Assembly: GCF_003732225.1 (NCBI RefSeq) | Contig: NZ_MOBJ01000003.1 | Location: forward strand, 367,167-431,166 | DNA from: Pseudomonas brassicacearum | Lineage (GTDB): Bacteria > Pseudomonadota > Gammaproteobacteria > Pseudomonadales > Pseudomonadaceae | Reading direction: 5' to 3' | Length of the DNA stretch: 64,000 bases | In this document: in pieces, positions 38,882-46,693 of the stretch | Layout of the letters: every line of letters begins with the position of its first letter | Numbering within the stretch: the first letter of the stretch is position 1 | The notes under the pieces: generated by a model | What the model saw: the letters and a program-made list of their open reading frames with translations, nothing else | Database searches by the model: none | What the model was told of the DNA's origin: nothing | Position numbers and translations under genes: made by a program

Positions 38882-40319
38882 TTGTTTTCGCTTCTGAAGC
38901 GTCGCCCTGCTCTACCGGCAGGATCAGGCGCTCAGGCACTTTGCTGTGCCACTTCTTGGCGGCGAAGTAGTACATCGCTGCCGGGACCACCAGACCGATG
39001 ATCCACGAGATGTCGGTATCACCGAGGCTCGCGACCAGAGGGCCGGTGTAGAAGTGGGTGGAAATGAACGGCATTTGAATCAACACGCCGAACACGTAAA
39101 TGCTGATGCCCATGATGTTCCAGCGACCGTAGCGACCCTCTGGGTTGGACAGTGCCGGAATGTCATAGCGTTCTTTGGTGATGCAGTAGAAGTCCACCAG
39201 GTTGATCGCGCTCCACGGCGTGAAGAACGCCAGCAGGAACAGGATGAACGCGGAGAATTCCTTGAGGAACGAGTCCTTGCCGAGCAACGCCAGGGCAGCG
39301 GCGAGCGACACCATGATGAAGATGTACAACAGGCGTACACCGCTTCCAATGTGGCGGCTGCCACGGAAGCCACTGATGATCGTCGCGATCGACATGAAGC
39401 TGCCGTAGGCGTTCAACGTGGTCACGGTGACTTTGCCGAAAGCCACGGCGAAGTACAGCAGTGCCGCGACAATCCCGGTACCGCCCAGGCTGACGATGAA
39501 CGACACCTCGTGGTGAGCGAACTGCGAACCGGCCAGGGCTGCGGCGAACACGCCGAAAACCATCGACGCCTGTGCACCGATCACCGAACCCAGGCCAACG
39601 GCCCAGAAGGTTTTCGACGCAGAAGTGCTGCGCGGCAGGTAACGCGAGTAGTCCGCCACATAAGGGCCGAACGCGATCTGCCAGGACGCCGACAGCGACA
39701 CCGCTAACAGGAAACTCGCCACCGAGAAGTGCTTGTTGCCCAGCAGCGCGCCGATGTCGTTACCGGCCAGCAGTTTGTAGAACAGGTAGATGAACGCCAC
39801 CACGCCCAGCACACTGGCGACCCGGCCAATGCCGTGGATCACCCGATAGCCGAAGATGGTGAAGACCATGATCGAGCCTGCGAACAGCGTGATACCGACC
39901 CAGTCTTCGACGTGCAGCAACTGTGCTACCGCCTGCCCGGCCAGCAAGGAGCCGCTGGCCGAGAAGCCGATGTACATCAGGCATACCAGCACCAGCGGAA
40001 TCACCGCCCCATACACGCCAAACTGCACGCGGCTGGAAATCATTTGTGGCAAGCCGAGTTGCGGGCCCTGGGCCGCGTGCAGCGCCATGACGCCACCGCC
40101 GAGCAATTGGCCGATCAGCAAACCGATCAACGACCAGAACACATCCCCGCCCAGTACCACCGCCAATGCACCCGTCACAATCGCGGTGATTTGCAGGTTG
40201 GCACCCAACCACAGGGTGAACTGACTCAATAGACGACCGTGTCTTTCCGCTTCCGGGATGTAGTCGATCGAGCGTTTCTCGATCAACGGTTTACTGCGTG
40301 CACGATCATCATTTGCCAT
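38853..40319 (-). CDS. NCS1-family (CodB-like) permease, probable urocanate transporter
   Basis: Inner-membrane purine/cytosine permease-like symporter (NCS1), 488 residues with about 12 helices. It starts MANDDRARSKPLIEKRSIDYIPEAER and carries SLIGLLIGQLLGGGVMALHAAQGPQLGLPQMISSR.. near helices 2-3. In the SBW25 hut locus a gene of this type next to hutU encodes the urocanate transporter (HutTu), the likely function here. The last 10 or so residues (..KTSGAGRVAAI) are encoded by bases that in another frame are hutX sequence, so the natural C-terminus has probably been replaced. The membrane core is unaffected. Confidence 0.88.
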   Translation of the reverse strand: MANDDRARSKPLIEKRSIDYIPEAERHGRLLSQFTLWLGANLQITAIVTGALAVVLGGDVFWSLIGLLIGQLLGGGVMALHAAQGPQLGLPQMISSRVQFGVYGAVIPLVLVCLMYIGFSASGSLLAGQAVAQLLHVEDWVGITLFAGSIMVFTIFGYRVIHGIGRVASVLGVVAFIYLFYKLLAGNDIGALLGNKHFSVASFLLAVSLSASWQIAFGPYVADYSRYLPRSTSASKTFWAVGLGSVIGAQASMVFGVFAAALAGSQFAHHEVSFIVSLGGTGIVAALLYFAVAFGKVTVTTLNAYGSFMSIATIISGFRGSRHIGSGVRLLYIFIMVSLAAALALLGKDSFLKEFSAFILFLLAFFTPWSAINLVDFYCITKERYDIPALSNPEGRYGRWNIMGISIYVFGVLIQMPFISTHFYTGPLVASLGDTDISWIIGLVVPAAMYYFAAKKWHSKVPERLILPVEQGDASEAKTSGAGRVAAI

Positions 40320-40383
40320 GGTTCAACCTCTGTGGATTGTTCTGGGAAATCATTGTGAAGCCGCTGCATAGGGGCTCTGCTTT

Positions 40384-40487
40384 TGTGGGAGCGAGCTTGC
40401 TCGCGATAGCGATGTGTCAGCCAACACAGGTGTTGAATGTGCCGGCCTCATCGTCGGAACGCCGCCCGGAGCAAGCTCGCTCCCACA
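40384..40487. repeat. REPIN, family A variant (forward...variant reverse, 56-nt spacer)
   Basis: Forward REP at 40384-40407; right arm at 40464-40487 is the same unusual variant as at 31691-31714, and the 44 bases 40444-40487 are identical to 31671-31714. It lies between hutU and the CodB-like permease gene. Confidence 0.88.
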
Positions 40488-40496
40488 AGTACTGCG

Positions 40497-42185
40497 TTAT
40501 TTACCGGTGATCATCGGCAGGTTCAGGCCCTGCTCCTTGGCACAGTCGATAGCGATCTGATAACCGGCATCGGCGTGACGCATAACGCCGGTAGCCGGGT
40601 CGTTGTGCAGCACGCGAGCGATACGCTCGGCCGCTTCGTCAGTACCGTCGCAGACAATCACCATGCCCGAGTGCTGGGAGAAGCCCATGCCGACGCCGCC
40701 ACCGTGGTGCAGGGAAACCCAGGTCGCGCCGCTGGCGGTGTTGAGCAAGGCATTGAGCAGTGGCCAGTCGGACACGGCGTCGGAGCCATCCTGCATGGAT
40801 TCGGTTTCGCGGTTAGGGCTCGACACCGAACCGGAGTCCAGGTGGTCGCGGCCGATCACGATCGGTGCCGACAGCTCGCCGCTGCGGACCATTTCGTTGA
40901 ACGCCAGACCGAGCTTGGCGCGCAGACCCAGACCCACCCAGCAGATACGTGCCGGCAGACCCTGGAAGCTGATGCGCTCGCGCGCCATGTCCAGCCAGTT
41001 GTGCAGGTGGGCGTCGTCCGGGATCAGTTCTTTGACCTTGGCGTCGGTTTTGTAGATATCTTCAGCGTTGCCCGACAGTGCAGCCCAACGGAATGGACCG
41101 ATACCGCGGCAGAACAGCGGACGGATGTAGGCTGGTACGAAGCCTGGGAAGTCGAATGCGTTCTCGACGCCTTCTTCTTGCGCCATCTGACGGATGTTGT
41201 TGCCGTAGTCGAAGGTCGGGATACCTTGCTTCTGGAAATCGAGCATCGCTTTGACGTGGACGGCCATGGATTGCTTGGCGGCTTTGATCACAGCAGCCGG
41301 CTCGGTCTTGGCGCGAGCGCGGTACTCTTCCCAGGTCCAACCGGCTGGCAGGTAACCGTTGAGCGGATCGTGGGCGCTGGTCTGGTCGGTGACCATGTCC
41401 GGACGCACACCGCGACGGACCAATTCCGGCAGGATTTCTGCCGCGTTACCCAGCAGAGCGATGGAAATCGCTTTGCCTTCCTTGGTGTATTTGGCGATGC
41501 GCGCCAGCGCGTCGTCGAGGTCTTTGGCCTGCTCGTCGACGTAACGGCTTTTCAGACGGAAATCGATGCTCACTTGTTGGCATTCGATGTTCAGCGAGCA
41601 CGCGCCAGCCAGTGTAGCGGCCAGTGGTTGAGCGCCGCCCATGCCGCCTAAACCTGCGGTCAGGACCCAACGACCGGTGAGGTTGTCGTTGTAGTGTTGG
41701 CGACCGGCCTCAACGAAAGTTTCGTAGGTGCCCTGAACGATGCCCTGGCTGCCGATGTAGATCCAGCTGCCGGCAGTCATCTGGCCGTACATGGCCAGGC
41801 CTTTGGCGTCGAGTTCGTTGAAGTGTTCCCAGCTCGCCCAGTGTGGCACCAGGTTGGAGTTGGCGATCAGCACGCGCGGGGCGTTGCTGTGAGTCTTGAA
41901 TACGCCGACCGGCTTGCCGGATTGCACCAGCAGGGTTTCGTCGTCATTCAGGTTGGTCAGGCTCTCGACGATCTTGTCGTAGCATTCCCAGTTACGTGCC
42001 GCGCGACCGATACCGCCGTAAACCACCAGTTCTTTAGGGTTCTCGGCCACTTCCGGGTCAAGGTTGTTCATCAACATGCGCAGCGGCGCTTCGGTCAGCC
42101 AGCTCTTGGCGGTCAGCTTGTTGCCGCGGGCAGCACGGATTTCTACGTCACGATATTTCGTTGGTTTCTGGGTATTGTCAGTCAC
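40497..42185 (-). CDS. hutU: Urocanate hydratase HutU
   Basis: Second step of histidine catabolism: hydration of urocanate to 4-imidazolone-5-propionate, using tightly bound NAD+. It has 562 residues, the full family length. Seen: [20 protein letters not shown] at about 38-57, the NAD-binding [18 protein letters not shown] at about 174-191 and the active-site Cys region [32 protein letters not shown] lies near the C-terminus. GAGGAGTTTTTTTC before the start is a good ribosome-binding site. First gene of the large hut operon, with a sigma-54 promoter and an operator-like palindrome upstream. Confidence 0.97.
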   Translation of the reverse strand: MTDNTQKPTKYRDVEIRAARGNKLTAKSWLTEAPLRMLMNNLDPEVAENPKELVVYGGIGRAARNWECYDKIVESLTNLNDDETLLVQSGKPVGVFKTHSNAPRVLIANSNLVPHWASWEHFNELDAKGLAMYGQMTAGSWIYIGSQGIVQGTYETFVEAGRQHYNDNLTGRWVLTAGLGGMGGAQPLAATLAGACSLNIECQQVSIDFRLKSRYVDEQAKDLDDALARIAKYTKEGKAISIALLGNAAEILPELVRRGVRPDMVTDQTSAHDPLNGYLPAGWTWEEYRARAKTEPAAVIKAAKQSMAVHVKAMLDFQKQGIPTFDYGNNIRQMAQEEGVENAFDFPGFVPAYIRPLFCRGIGPFRWAALSGNAEDIYKTDAKVKELIPDDAHLHNWLDMARERISFQGLPARICWVGLGLRAKLGLAFNEMVRSGELSAPIVIGRDHLDSGSVSSPNRETESMQDGSDAVSDWPLLNALLNTASGATWVSLHHGGGVGMGFSQHSGMVIVCDGTDEAAERIARVLHNDPATGVMRHADAGYQIAIDCAKEQGLNLPMITGK

Positions 42186-42316
42186 GAAAAAAACTCCTCA
42201 GCAATCAATCCAAACCAGCCCAGACAGTGGGCGAGCAAGCCAATGGGCGAAATGTGCACACCGGCGAATCAGTGGACGATGGTCGAGTCTTCGTGACTCA
42301 TACGCATACGTCTTTA

Positions 42317-42330
42317 CTTGTACATACAAG
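42317..42330. promoter_or_regulatory. HutC operator at hutU
   Basis: CTTGTACATACAAG, a 14-base near-perfect palindrome (mismatched only at the centre) and the reverse complement of the site CTTGTATGTACAAG, which I recall for Pseudomonas HutC. It covers the expected transcription start of the adjacent sigma-54 promoter, fitting repression relieved by urocanate. Confidence 0.8.
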
Positions 42331-42334
42331 CATA

Positions 42335-42350
42335 TGCAATCAAGCGGCCA
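42335..42350 (-). promoter_or_regulatory. Sigma-54 (-24/-12) promoter of the hutU operon
   Basis: Read on the minus strand: TGGCCGCTTGATTGCA, with GG-N10-GC spacing and a perfect TTGCA -12 box. It points to hutU. RpoN dependence with CbrB as activator has been described for hutU in P. fluorescens and agrees with this arrangement. Confidence 0.75.
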
Positions 42351-42462
42351 ACTTTCTGGATGGCGGTTCAACAAAGTGCTGAATCTGGCTGAAAAGCCCT
42401 TGGGACAAGGGGTTTCCGGGTGTCGATATTTTTGGGGGAAGGATTTTTTCGAGGAGTGACAG

Positions 42463-42510
42463 TTGTTACCTGAGCGCGGTTTTGCGCCACGCTGGGGCGT
42501 TCGGTAACAA
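42463..42510. promoter_or_regulatory. Distal inverted repeat, candidate CbrB enhancer
   Basis: TTGTTACC (42463-42470) and GGTAACAA (42503-42510) are perfect inverted repeats, 32 bases apart, about 115-175 bases upstream of the sigma-54 promoter. TGTTAC/GTAACA half-sites are those reported for CbrB at crcZ, although with shorter spacing there. Confidence 0.5.
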
Positions 42511-42552
42511 ATTGGTGCGCACAGGGAAACGAATTTCGGGGGGACGGAAAGC

Positions 42553-42654
42553 AAAAGATCGCAGCCTGCGGCAGCTCCTACAGAATTGGCGTCCATCCGC
42601 AATTATTACGGTGAACACGATCAATGTAGGAGCTGCCGCAGGCTGCGATCTTTT
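42553..42654. repeat. REP family B pair in outward order (reverse...forward)
   Basis: Reverse REP at 42553-42581 and forward REP at 42626-42654, 44-base spacer, core AGCTGCCGCAGGCTGCGATC. It lies just past the hutD stop and probably marks the end of the hutCD transcript. Confidence 0.88.
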
Positions 42655-42667
42655 TAAGGAGACGGGA

Positions 42668-43240
42668 TCAGAGCGCTGTCAGTTCAATCACGCAGCACTG
42701 GCCGCTGACAGAAACGTCCAGCAGCCCGGTGTTACCGCTCAGTTGCAGGCAATCATGACGACCCAGAGCATGGGCCGGGCTCCCATCGATCCGAACCTCA
42801 AGTGCGTCAGCCGCGCTGAAAACCAGCAACGTTCCGGTCGAACTGAAAAACCGTTGCTCGCCCTTCAGCCACTGCAACCGCGCCTGGTAACGATTCGGCG
42901 CATAAATCAGGTTGAAGTCGCGAATCGCACCGCCAAGCAGCGTGCAAGAAACCTGGCTTTCGCCGCTGAACGCAAACGGGTCCAGCGGTAACAGTGGCCG
43001 CGTGTTCTGTCCGTCGACCGTCAAGGTCATGCCTTCGCCCTGCAGCACGGTGATGACCCGCTCGTAGCCGGCAAAGGTGGAGAAGCCGCCCGACTCACCG
43101 ATATCGGCAATCGACAGGCGCCAGCCAAAGCCATCCAGGCCTGTCCCTGCATCGCGGGTGATTTCTTCGGTGCTGCCGCCGCCGTTTTTCCACGGCATGC
43201 GCGGATAATTCGCCGCGCGCAAAACGTTCAACTGACCCAT
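42668..43240 (-). CDS. hutD: HutD family protein
   Basis: Cupin-fold protein of the HutD family, 190 residues. In P. fluorescens it is conserved with hut genes and proposed to limit overactivity of the pathway, perhaps by binding formylglutamate or urocanate; its biochemistry is unsettled. The start is the ATG at 43240 (MGQLNVLRAANYPRMPWKNG); MPWKNGGGSTEEI is the family's hallmark. GWRLSIADIGESGGFSTFAGYERVI.. and later beta strands form the bicupin. The frame extends 55 codons upstream through the hutC 3' end but without support. It starts 23 bases after hutC, so hutC-hutD is a small operon. Confidence 0.9.
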   Translation of the reverse strand: MGQLNVLRAANYPRMPWKNGGGSTEEITRDAGTGLDGFGWRLSIADIGESGGFSTFAGYERVITVLQGEGMTLTVDGQNTRPLLPLDPFAFSGESQVSCTLLGGAIRDFNLIYAPNRYQARLQWLKGEQRFFSSTGTLLVFSAADALEVRIDGSPAHALGRHDCLQLSGNTGLLDVSVSGQCCVIELTAL

Positions 43241-43263
43241 TTTCGCCTCTTGTTGATGGCTGT

Positions 43264-44013
43264 TTATTTGTGAAACCGCCCTTCCAGACGATGGCGGGAA
43301 CCTGGATGAATCAGACGAGCGGCCGTCACCGGCTGGCGCCCGGACCAGGTCCGACGGCGAATCAGCAGGCACGGCTCGCCTTTTTCGATCTGCAGCAATT
43401 TGCATTCGGAAGGCTCGGCAAGAATCGCTTCGACCACGTGCTCGCCTTCGGTCAATGGCGCGACCTGATTCAGATAGGCGTAAGGCGTTTGCAGGGTGAA
43501 ATCCTGCTTGAGGTATTCCGGCGCGACCAGCGCATTGACGAAACGGTCCTCGATTTGCACGGGAATATCGTTCTCGAAATGCACGATCAGCGAATGAAAG
43601 ACCTTCTGGCCTTCACGCATGTCCAGCGCCAAAGCACGTTCGGAACCGGCGGCCTCTTCTTCGAGGGTGATCACCTTGCAGGTGTGGCGGTGGCCACGGG
43701 AGGCGATTTCGTCGGCAATGTTATGCACTTCAAACAATGCGGACTGGCTTTTGGGTTCGGCGACAAAGGTGCCGACGCCCTGCATGCGCACCAACAGACC
43801 GTCAGTCGTCATCTCGCGCAGAGCGCGGTTGATGGTCATGCGGCTGAAACCCAACTGGCTGACCAGTTCGCTTTCCGACGGCACGCGGTAGTGCGGCGGC
43901 CAGTTACCACTGTCGATTTGCTGGGTGATCATCTGTTTGACGCGAGCGTACAAGGGCGCCGGACTGTCGCCCAGATTGGCACTCAGCGGAGATACTGCAG
44001 GCGGAGTCGGCAC
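43264..44013 (-). CDS. hutC: Histidine utilisation repressor HutC
   Basis: GntR-family (HutC/FarR subfamily) repressor of the hut genes; urocanate is the inducer. It has 249 residues from the GTG at 44013, preceded by AAGGA six bases upstream. The winged helix-turn-helix spans about residues 18-85: PLYARVKQMITQQIDSGNWPPHYRVPSESELVSQLGFSRMTINRALREMTTDGLLVRMQGVGTFV, written here in part as the GntR core ESELVSQLGFSRMTINRAL. The C-terminal UTRA domain (about 95-240) binds the ligand. A palindromic operator at 44082-44095 lies between it and hutF and another at hutU, so it likely represses hutF, hutU and itself. Confidence 0.94.
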   Translation of the reverse strand: MPTPPAVSPLSANLGDSPAPLYARVKQMITQQIDSGNWPPHYRVPSESELVSQLGFSRMTINRALREMTTDGLLVRMQGVGTFVAEPKSQSALFEVHNIADEIASRGHRHTCKVITLEEEAAGSERALALDMREGQKVFHSLIVHFENDIPVQIEDRFVNALVAPEYLKQDFTLQTPYAYLNQVAPLTEGEHVVEAILAEPSECKLLQIEKGEPCLLIRRRTWSGRQPVTAARLIHPGSRHRLEGRFHK

Positions 44014-44056
44014 AGGAAATCCTTGTTCGTTGATGAAAGTCACTAGCTTGCCGGAG

Positions 44057-44085
44057 TTTACCGAGCAGGCAAACGTCTGTATATG
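44057..44085 (+). promoter_or_regulatory. Predicted sigma-70 promoter of hutF
   Basis: TTTACC (44057-44062) and TATATG (44080-44085) with a 17-base spacer, 35 bases upstream of the hutF ATG. The -10 box overlaps the HutC operator. No -24/-12 element was found here, unlike at hutU. Confidence 0.5.
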
Positions 44086-44095
44086 TATATACAAA
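44082..44095. promoter_or_regulatory. HutC operator in the hutC-hutF divergent region
   Basis: TATGTATATACAAA, with the inner palindrome TGTATATACA, resembles the operator at hutU (CTTGTACATACAAG). It lies 24 bases upstream of hutF and 69 bases upstream of hutC, able to control both divergent genes. Confidence 0.72.
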
Positions 44096-44119
44096 TAACA
44101 CACGATGGGGTACTGAACC

Positions 44120-45484
44120 ATGTCCGCCTTCTTTGCCGAACGCGCGCTACTGCCTAGTGGATGGGCCAACAATGTACGTCTTGAGGTCAGCGCCGATGGC
44201 CTGCTGACCCACATCCAGGCCGATGCCAGCGCTGAAGGCGCCGAACGGTTGAGCGGTCCGTTGCTGCCGGGCATGCCGAATCTGCACTCCCACGCTTTCC
44301 AGCGGGCGATGGCTGGCTTGGCCGAAGTAGCGGGTAATCCGAACGATAGTTTCTGGACCTGGCGCGATCTGATGTATCGCCTCGTCGGAAAAATCAGTCC
44401 GGAACAACTCGGGATCATCGCCCGCCAGCTGTACATCGAAATGCTCAAGGCCGGTTACACCTCGGTCGCCGAATTCCATTACGTGCACCACGACAACAAC
44501 GGCCATCCGTATGCGGACCCGGCCGAGCTGTCGTTGCAGATCAGCCAGGCGGCCAGCGCCTCCGGCATCGGCCTGACTTTGCTGCCCGTGCTCTACAGCC
44601 ACGCAGGCTTCGGTGGTCTGGCGCCGAATGAAGGTCAGCGGCGTTTTATCAACAGCACTGAAAACTACCTGAAACTACAAGCACGCTTGCAGCCACTGCT
44701 GGCGCAGCAACCGGCGCAACAACTGGGCCTGTGCTTCCACTCGTTGCGTGCGGTCACGCCGCAGCAAATCAGCGAAGTGCTGGCGGCCAGCGACAAGCAA
44801 TGCCCGGTGCACATCCACATCGCCGAACAGCAAAAGGAAGTCGACGACTGCCTGAGCTGGAGCGGTCGCCGTCCGTTGCAATGGCTGTACGAAAATACCG
44901 ACGTCGATCAGCGCTGGTGCCTGGTCCACGCAACCCACGCCAACCCGGAAGAAGTCAGTTTGATGGCCAAGAGTCGCGCCATCGCCGGCCTGTGCCTGAC
45001 CACCGAGGCCAACCTGGGTGACGGAATTTTCCCGGCCGTGGACTTCCTCGCTCAAGGCGGACGCATGGGCATTGGCTCCGACAGCCATGTGTCGCTGAGC
45101 GTGGTGGAAGAATTGCGTTGGCTGGAATACGGCCAGCGCCTGCGCGATCAGCGACGTAACCGCTTGTATGGCGCCGATCAACCGATGGTCGGGCGCACCC
45201 TGTACGACGCCGCGCTCGACGGTGGCGCACAAGCGCTGGGCCAGCCAATTGGCGCACTGGAAGTCGGCAAACGCGCCGACTGGCTGGTGCTCGACGGCAA
45301 CGACCCTTACCTGGCAACCGCCAGTGGCGACGGGATTCTGAACCGTTGGCTGTTTGCCGGTGGTGACCGCCAGGTGCGCGACGTGCTGGTGAACGGCAAG
45401 TGGGTAGTGCGCGATGGGCATCACGCGGGCGAAGAAGACAGTAACCGTGCGTTCACCCAGGTCCTGCGCGACTTACTCGGCTAA
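44120..45484 (+). CDS. hutF: Formimidoylglutamate deiminase HutF
   Basis: Fourth step of the five-step histidine pathway: N-formimino-L-glutamate to N-formyl-L-glutamate and ammonia. It has 454 residues. Amidohydrolase fold with the metal-binding MPNLHSHAFQRAMAGLAE at about 49-66 (HxH), HIHIAEQQKEVDDC, CLVHATHANPEE with catalytic His residues and GIGSDSHVSLS with the metal/catalytic Asp. MSAFFAERALLPSGWANNVRL is the normal N-terminus. It is divergent from hutC and followed by a REPIN. Together with HutG it releases histidine carbon as glutamate, formate and ammonia. Confidence 0.96.
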   Translation: MSAFFAERALLPSGWANNVRLEVSADGLLTHIQADASAEGAERLSGPLLPGMPNLHSHAFQRAMAGLAEVAGNPNDSFWTWRDLMYRLVGKISPEQLGIIARQLYIEMLKAGYTSVAEFHYVHHDNNGHPYADPAELSLQISQAASASGIGLTLLPVLYSHAGFGGLAPNEGQRRFINSTENYLKLQARLQPLLAQQPAQQLGLCFHSLRAVTPQQISEVLAASDKQCPVHIHIAEQQKEVDDCLSWSGRRPLQWLYENTDVDQRWCLVHATHANPEEVSLMAKSRAIAGLCLTTEANLGDGIFPAVDFLAQGGRMGIGSDSHVSLSVVEELRWLEYGQRLRDQRRNRLYGADQPMVGRTLYDAALDGGAQALGQPIGALEVGKRADWLVLDGNDPYLATASGDGILNRWLFAGGDRQVRDVLVNGKWVVRDGHHAGEEDSNRAFTQVLRDLLG

Positions 45485-45496
45485 CACCGAAAAACC

Positions 45497-45599
45497 TGTG
45501 GGAGCAGCCGGTCGACGCTCGATTGCTCGCGATAGGGCCATCAGGTTCAACAATGATGTTGACTGACAGACCGCTATCGCGAGCAAGCTCGCTCCCACA
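45497..45599. repeat. REPIN, family A, with a 13-base insertion in the left arm
   Basis: The left arm (45497-45533) starts TGTGGGAGC and ends GCTCGCGAT as usual but is 37 rather than 24 bases, with AGCCGGTCGACGCTCGATT replacing the centre. The right arm (45576-45599) is normal and the spacer is again 42 bases. It lies between convergent hutF and the lipocalin gene. Confidence 0.82.
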
Positions 45600-45617
45600 T
45601 TCGGTATTCGCTCGTGC

Positions 45618-46187
45618 TTACTTCGAGGTCTGGGCCATTTTGGTGTCCGACACCCGCCAGATCAGGCGTGTGGTGTCGTAACCCTGCTGACGCGCCCTGC
45701 TCAGCAGTTCCTCGCGGGTATCCGCGTTGACTTCCGGCTTGCGTGACAGCAGCCACAGGTTGCGCCGATTGGGGCTACCGACAATCGCGGTCTGGTAGTC
45801 ATCGCTGACATACAGCACCCAGTAATTACCCTTGCTCATGCCTGGCAACAACCGGGTAAACCAGTTATCGAAGTTCACCCACAGCTTGTCGTTCTTGCCG
45901 GGAATCTGCGGCGTTGCCGTGCCCTTGGCCTCTTCCCATTTCCACTCGGGAGTCAGGCAACGGTTCAACACGTCCATGTCACCATCGGCCTTGAGGGTGT
46001 AATGGGCTTCGGATTGCGCGCAGTTACGCTGGAAGTACATGGGCATGCGCGCCAACTCGTACCATTTACCCTGGTAACGCTTGAGGTTGACGCTATGGGC
46101 CGTTTTCGGCGCCAGCGAATCATCGCCAGAAGTGGCGCAGCCGGCCAACAACAGACCGGCCAAAAGAACTATTACTAACCGCATCAT
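45618..46187 (-). CDS. blc: Outer-membrane lipoprotein lipocalin (Blc-like)
   Basis: Bacterial lipocalin, 189 residues, probably attached to the outer membrane and binding lipids or fatty acids released during stress. The lipoprotein signal is MMRLVIVLLAGLLLAGC with lipobox LLAG-C (Cys17). The mature part has the lipocalin motif YQGKWYELARMPMYFQRNC (GxW) near residue 40 and the second strand signature TATPQIPGKNDKLWVNF. GNYWVLYVSDDYQTAIVGSP and LWLLSRKPEVNADTREELL complete the fold. It is followed on the same strand by nothing coding before hutF, which converges on it. The upstream gene, a small lipoprotein, ends 31 bases before it. Confidence 0.93.
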   Translation of the reverse strand: MMRLVIVLLAGLLLAGCATSGDDSLAPKTAHSVNLKRYQGKWYELARMPMYFQRNCAQSEAHYTLKADGDMDVLNRCLTPEWKWEEAKGTATPQIPGKNDKLWVNFDNWFTRLLPGMSKGNYWVLYVSDDYQTAIVGSPNRRNLWLLSRKPEVNADTREELLSRARQQGYDTTRLIWRVSDTKMAQTSK

Positions 46188-46218
46188 TATTTTTCTCCCG
46201 TGGGCGTTTGGCCCCGGT

Positions 46219-46473
46219 TTACTTCAGGCCTTGCCCGGAAAACATCAGCACTTTGTCACCGGCATACTGCACGCTGATAAAGCTGTTCTTGTCGCCCCAG
46301 GTGCAGCTGGACATGCCCAACGCGCCTGAACAATCAGCAGGTTTTCCCAGCAAGGTTTCGACCTCGGCCTTGGGCATGCCCGTCGACAGTTTCGAATAGT
46401 TTTCCTGGTTGATCTTGCTGCACGCGGCCAACAGCACGCAAAACGACAGCAAGGCGATAGATCGCAGCGACAT
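46219..46473 (-). CDS. Small DUF3862/BamE-like lipoprotein
   Basis: An 84-residue predicted lipoprotein. Signal and lipobox MSLRSIALLSFCVLLAAC (Cys18), then SKINQENYSKLSTGMPKAEVETLLGKP, the pattern of BamE/SmpA-like small folds (a 'KLxxGMxxxEVxxLLG' helix), and CSGALGMSSCTWGDKNSFISVQY. This fits the DUF3862 family; no function is known. The start is the ATG at 46473, with AGGAG nine bases upstream; the frame is open a further 120 codons but that part is non-coding and includes hairpins. It is 31 bases upstream of the lipocalin gene and may be cotranscribed with it. Confidence 0.83.
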   Translation of the reverse strand: MSLRSIALLSFCVLLAACSKINQENYSKLSTGMPKAEVETLLGKPADCSGALGMSSCTWGDKNSFISVQYAGDKVLMFSGQGLK

Positions 46474-46620
46474 GGTGTAACTCCTGGAAAGAGGGGAAGG
46501 CATGGCTGCCAACCAGAAGCTTAGAAGAGAAAACCCCCGTCTGGTTCCCACCGGCAGCGGGTATTTCTTGAATGGCAAAATCGGCATTTCGCCCCAAAAT
46601 CGGGCATTTTTTCCCATTGC

Positions 46621-46640
46621 CCGACATTTCGTCGGTTTTT
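46621..46640 (+). terminator. Short hairpin with U tract upstream of the dCache chemoreceptor
   Basis: CCGAC ATTTC GTCGG TTTTT: a five-base stem and loop followed by five T on the plus strand. No plus-strand gene ends here, so it may terminate a small RNA or be a chance structure. Confidence 0.4.
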
Positions 46641-46658
46641 GTAAAACCCGCCTAATCT

Positions 46659-46693
46659 TTGGCGCTGCCCTGTCGACATAGAAGCAGCGCCAA
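46659..46693. repeat. Perfect 10-base inverted repeat upstream of the dCache chemoreceptor
   Basis: TTGGCGCTGC (46659-46668) and GCAGCGCCAA (46684-46693) are perfect inverted repeats around a 15-base loop, 60 bases before the chemoreceptor start. It may be a regulator-binding site or a leader structure. Confidence 0.55.

Larger units (their letters stand above)
42186..42667. promoter_or_regulatory. hutU upstream regulatory region (482 bases without a gene)
   Basis: The gap between hutU and hutD, both on the minus strand, contains from hutU outwards: a HutC-type operator (42317-42330), a -24/-12 promoter (42335-42350), a distal GTTAC/GTAAC inverted repeat (42463-42510), a TTGGTGCGCACA motif resembling an NtrC half-site (42512-42523) and a family B REP pair (42553-42654). 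No coding potential was seen. Confidence 0.75.
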
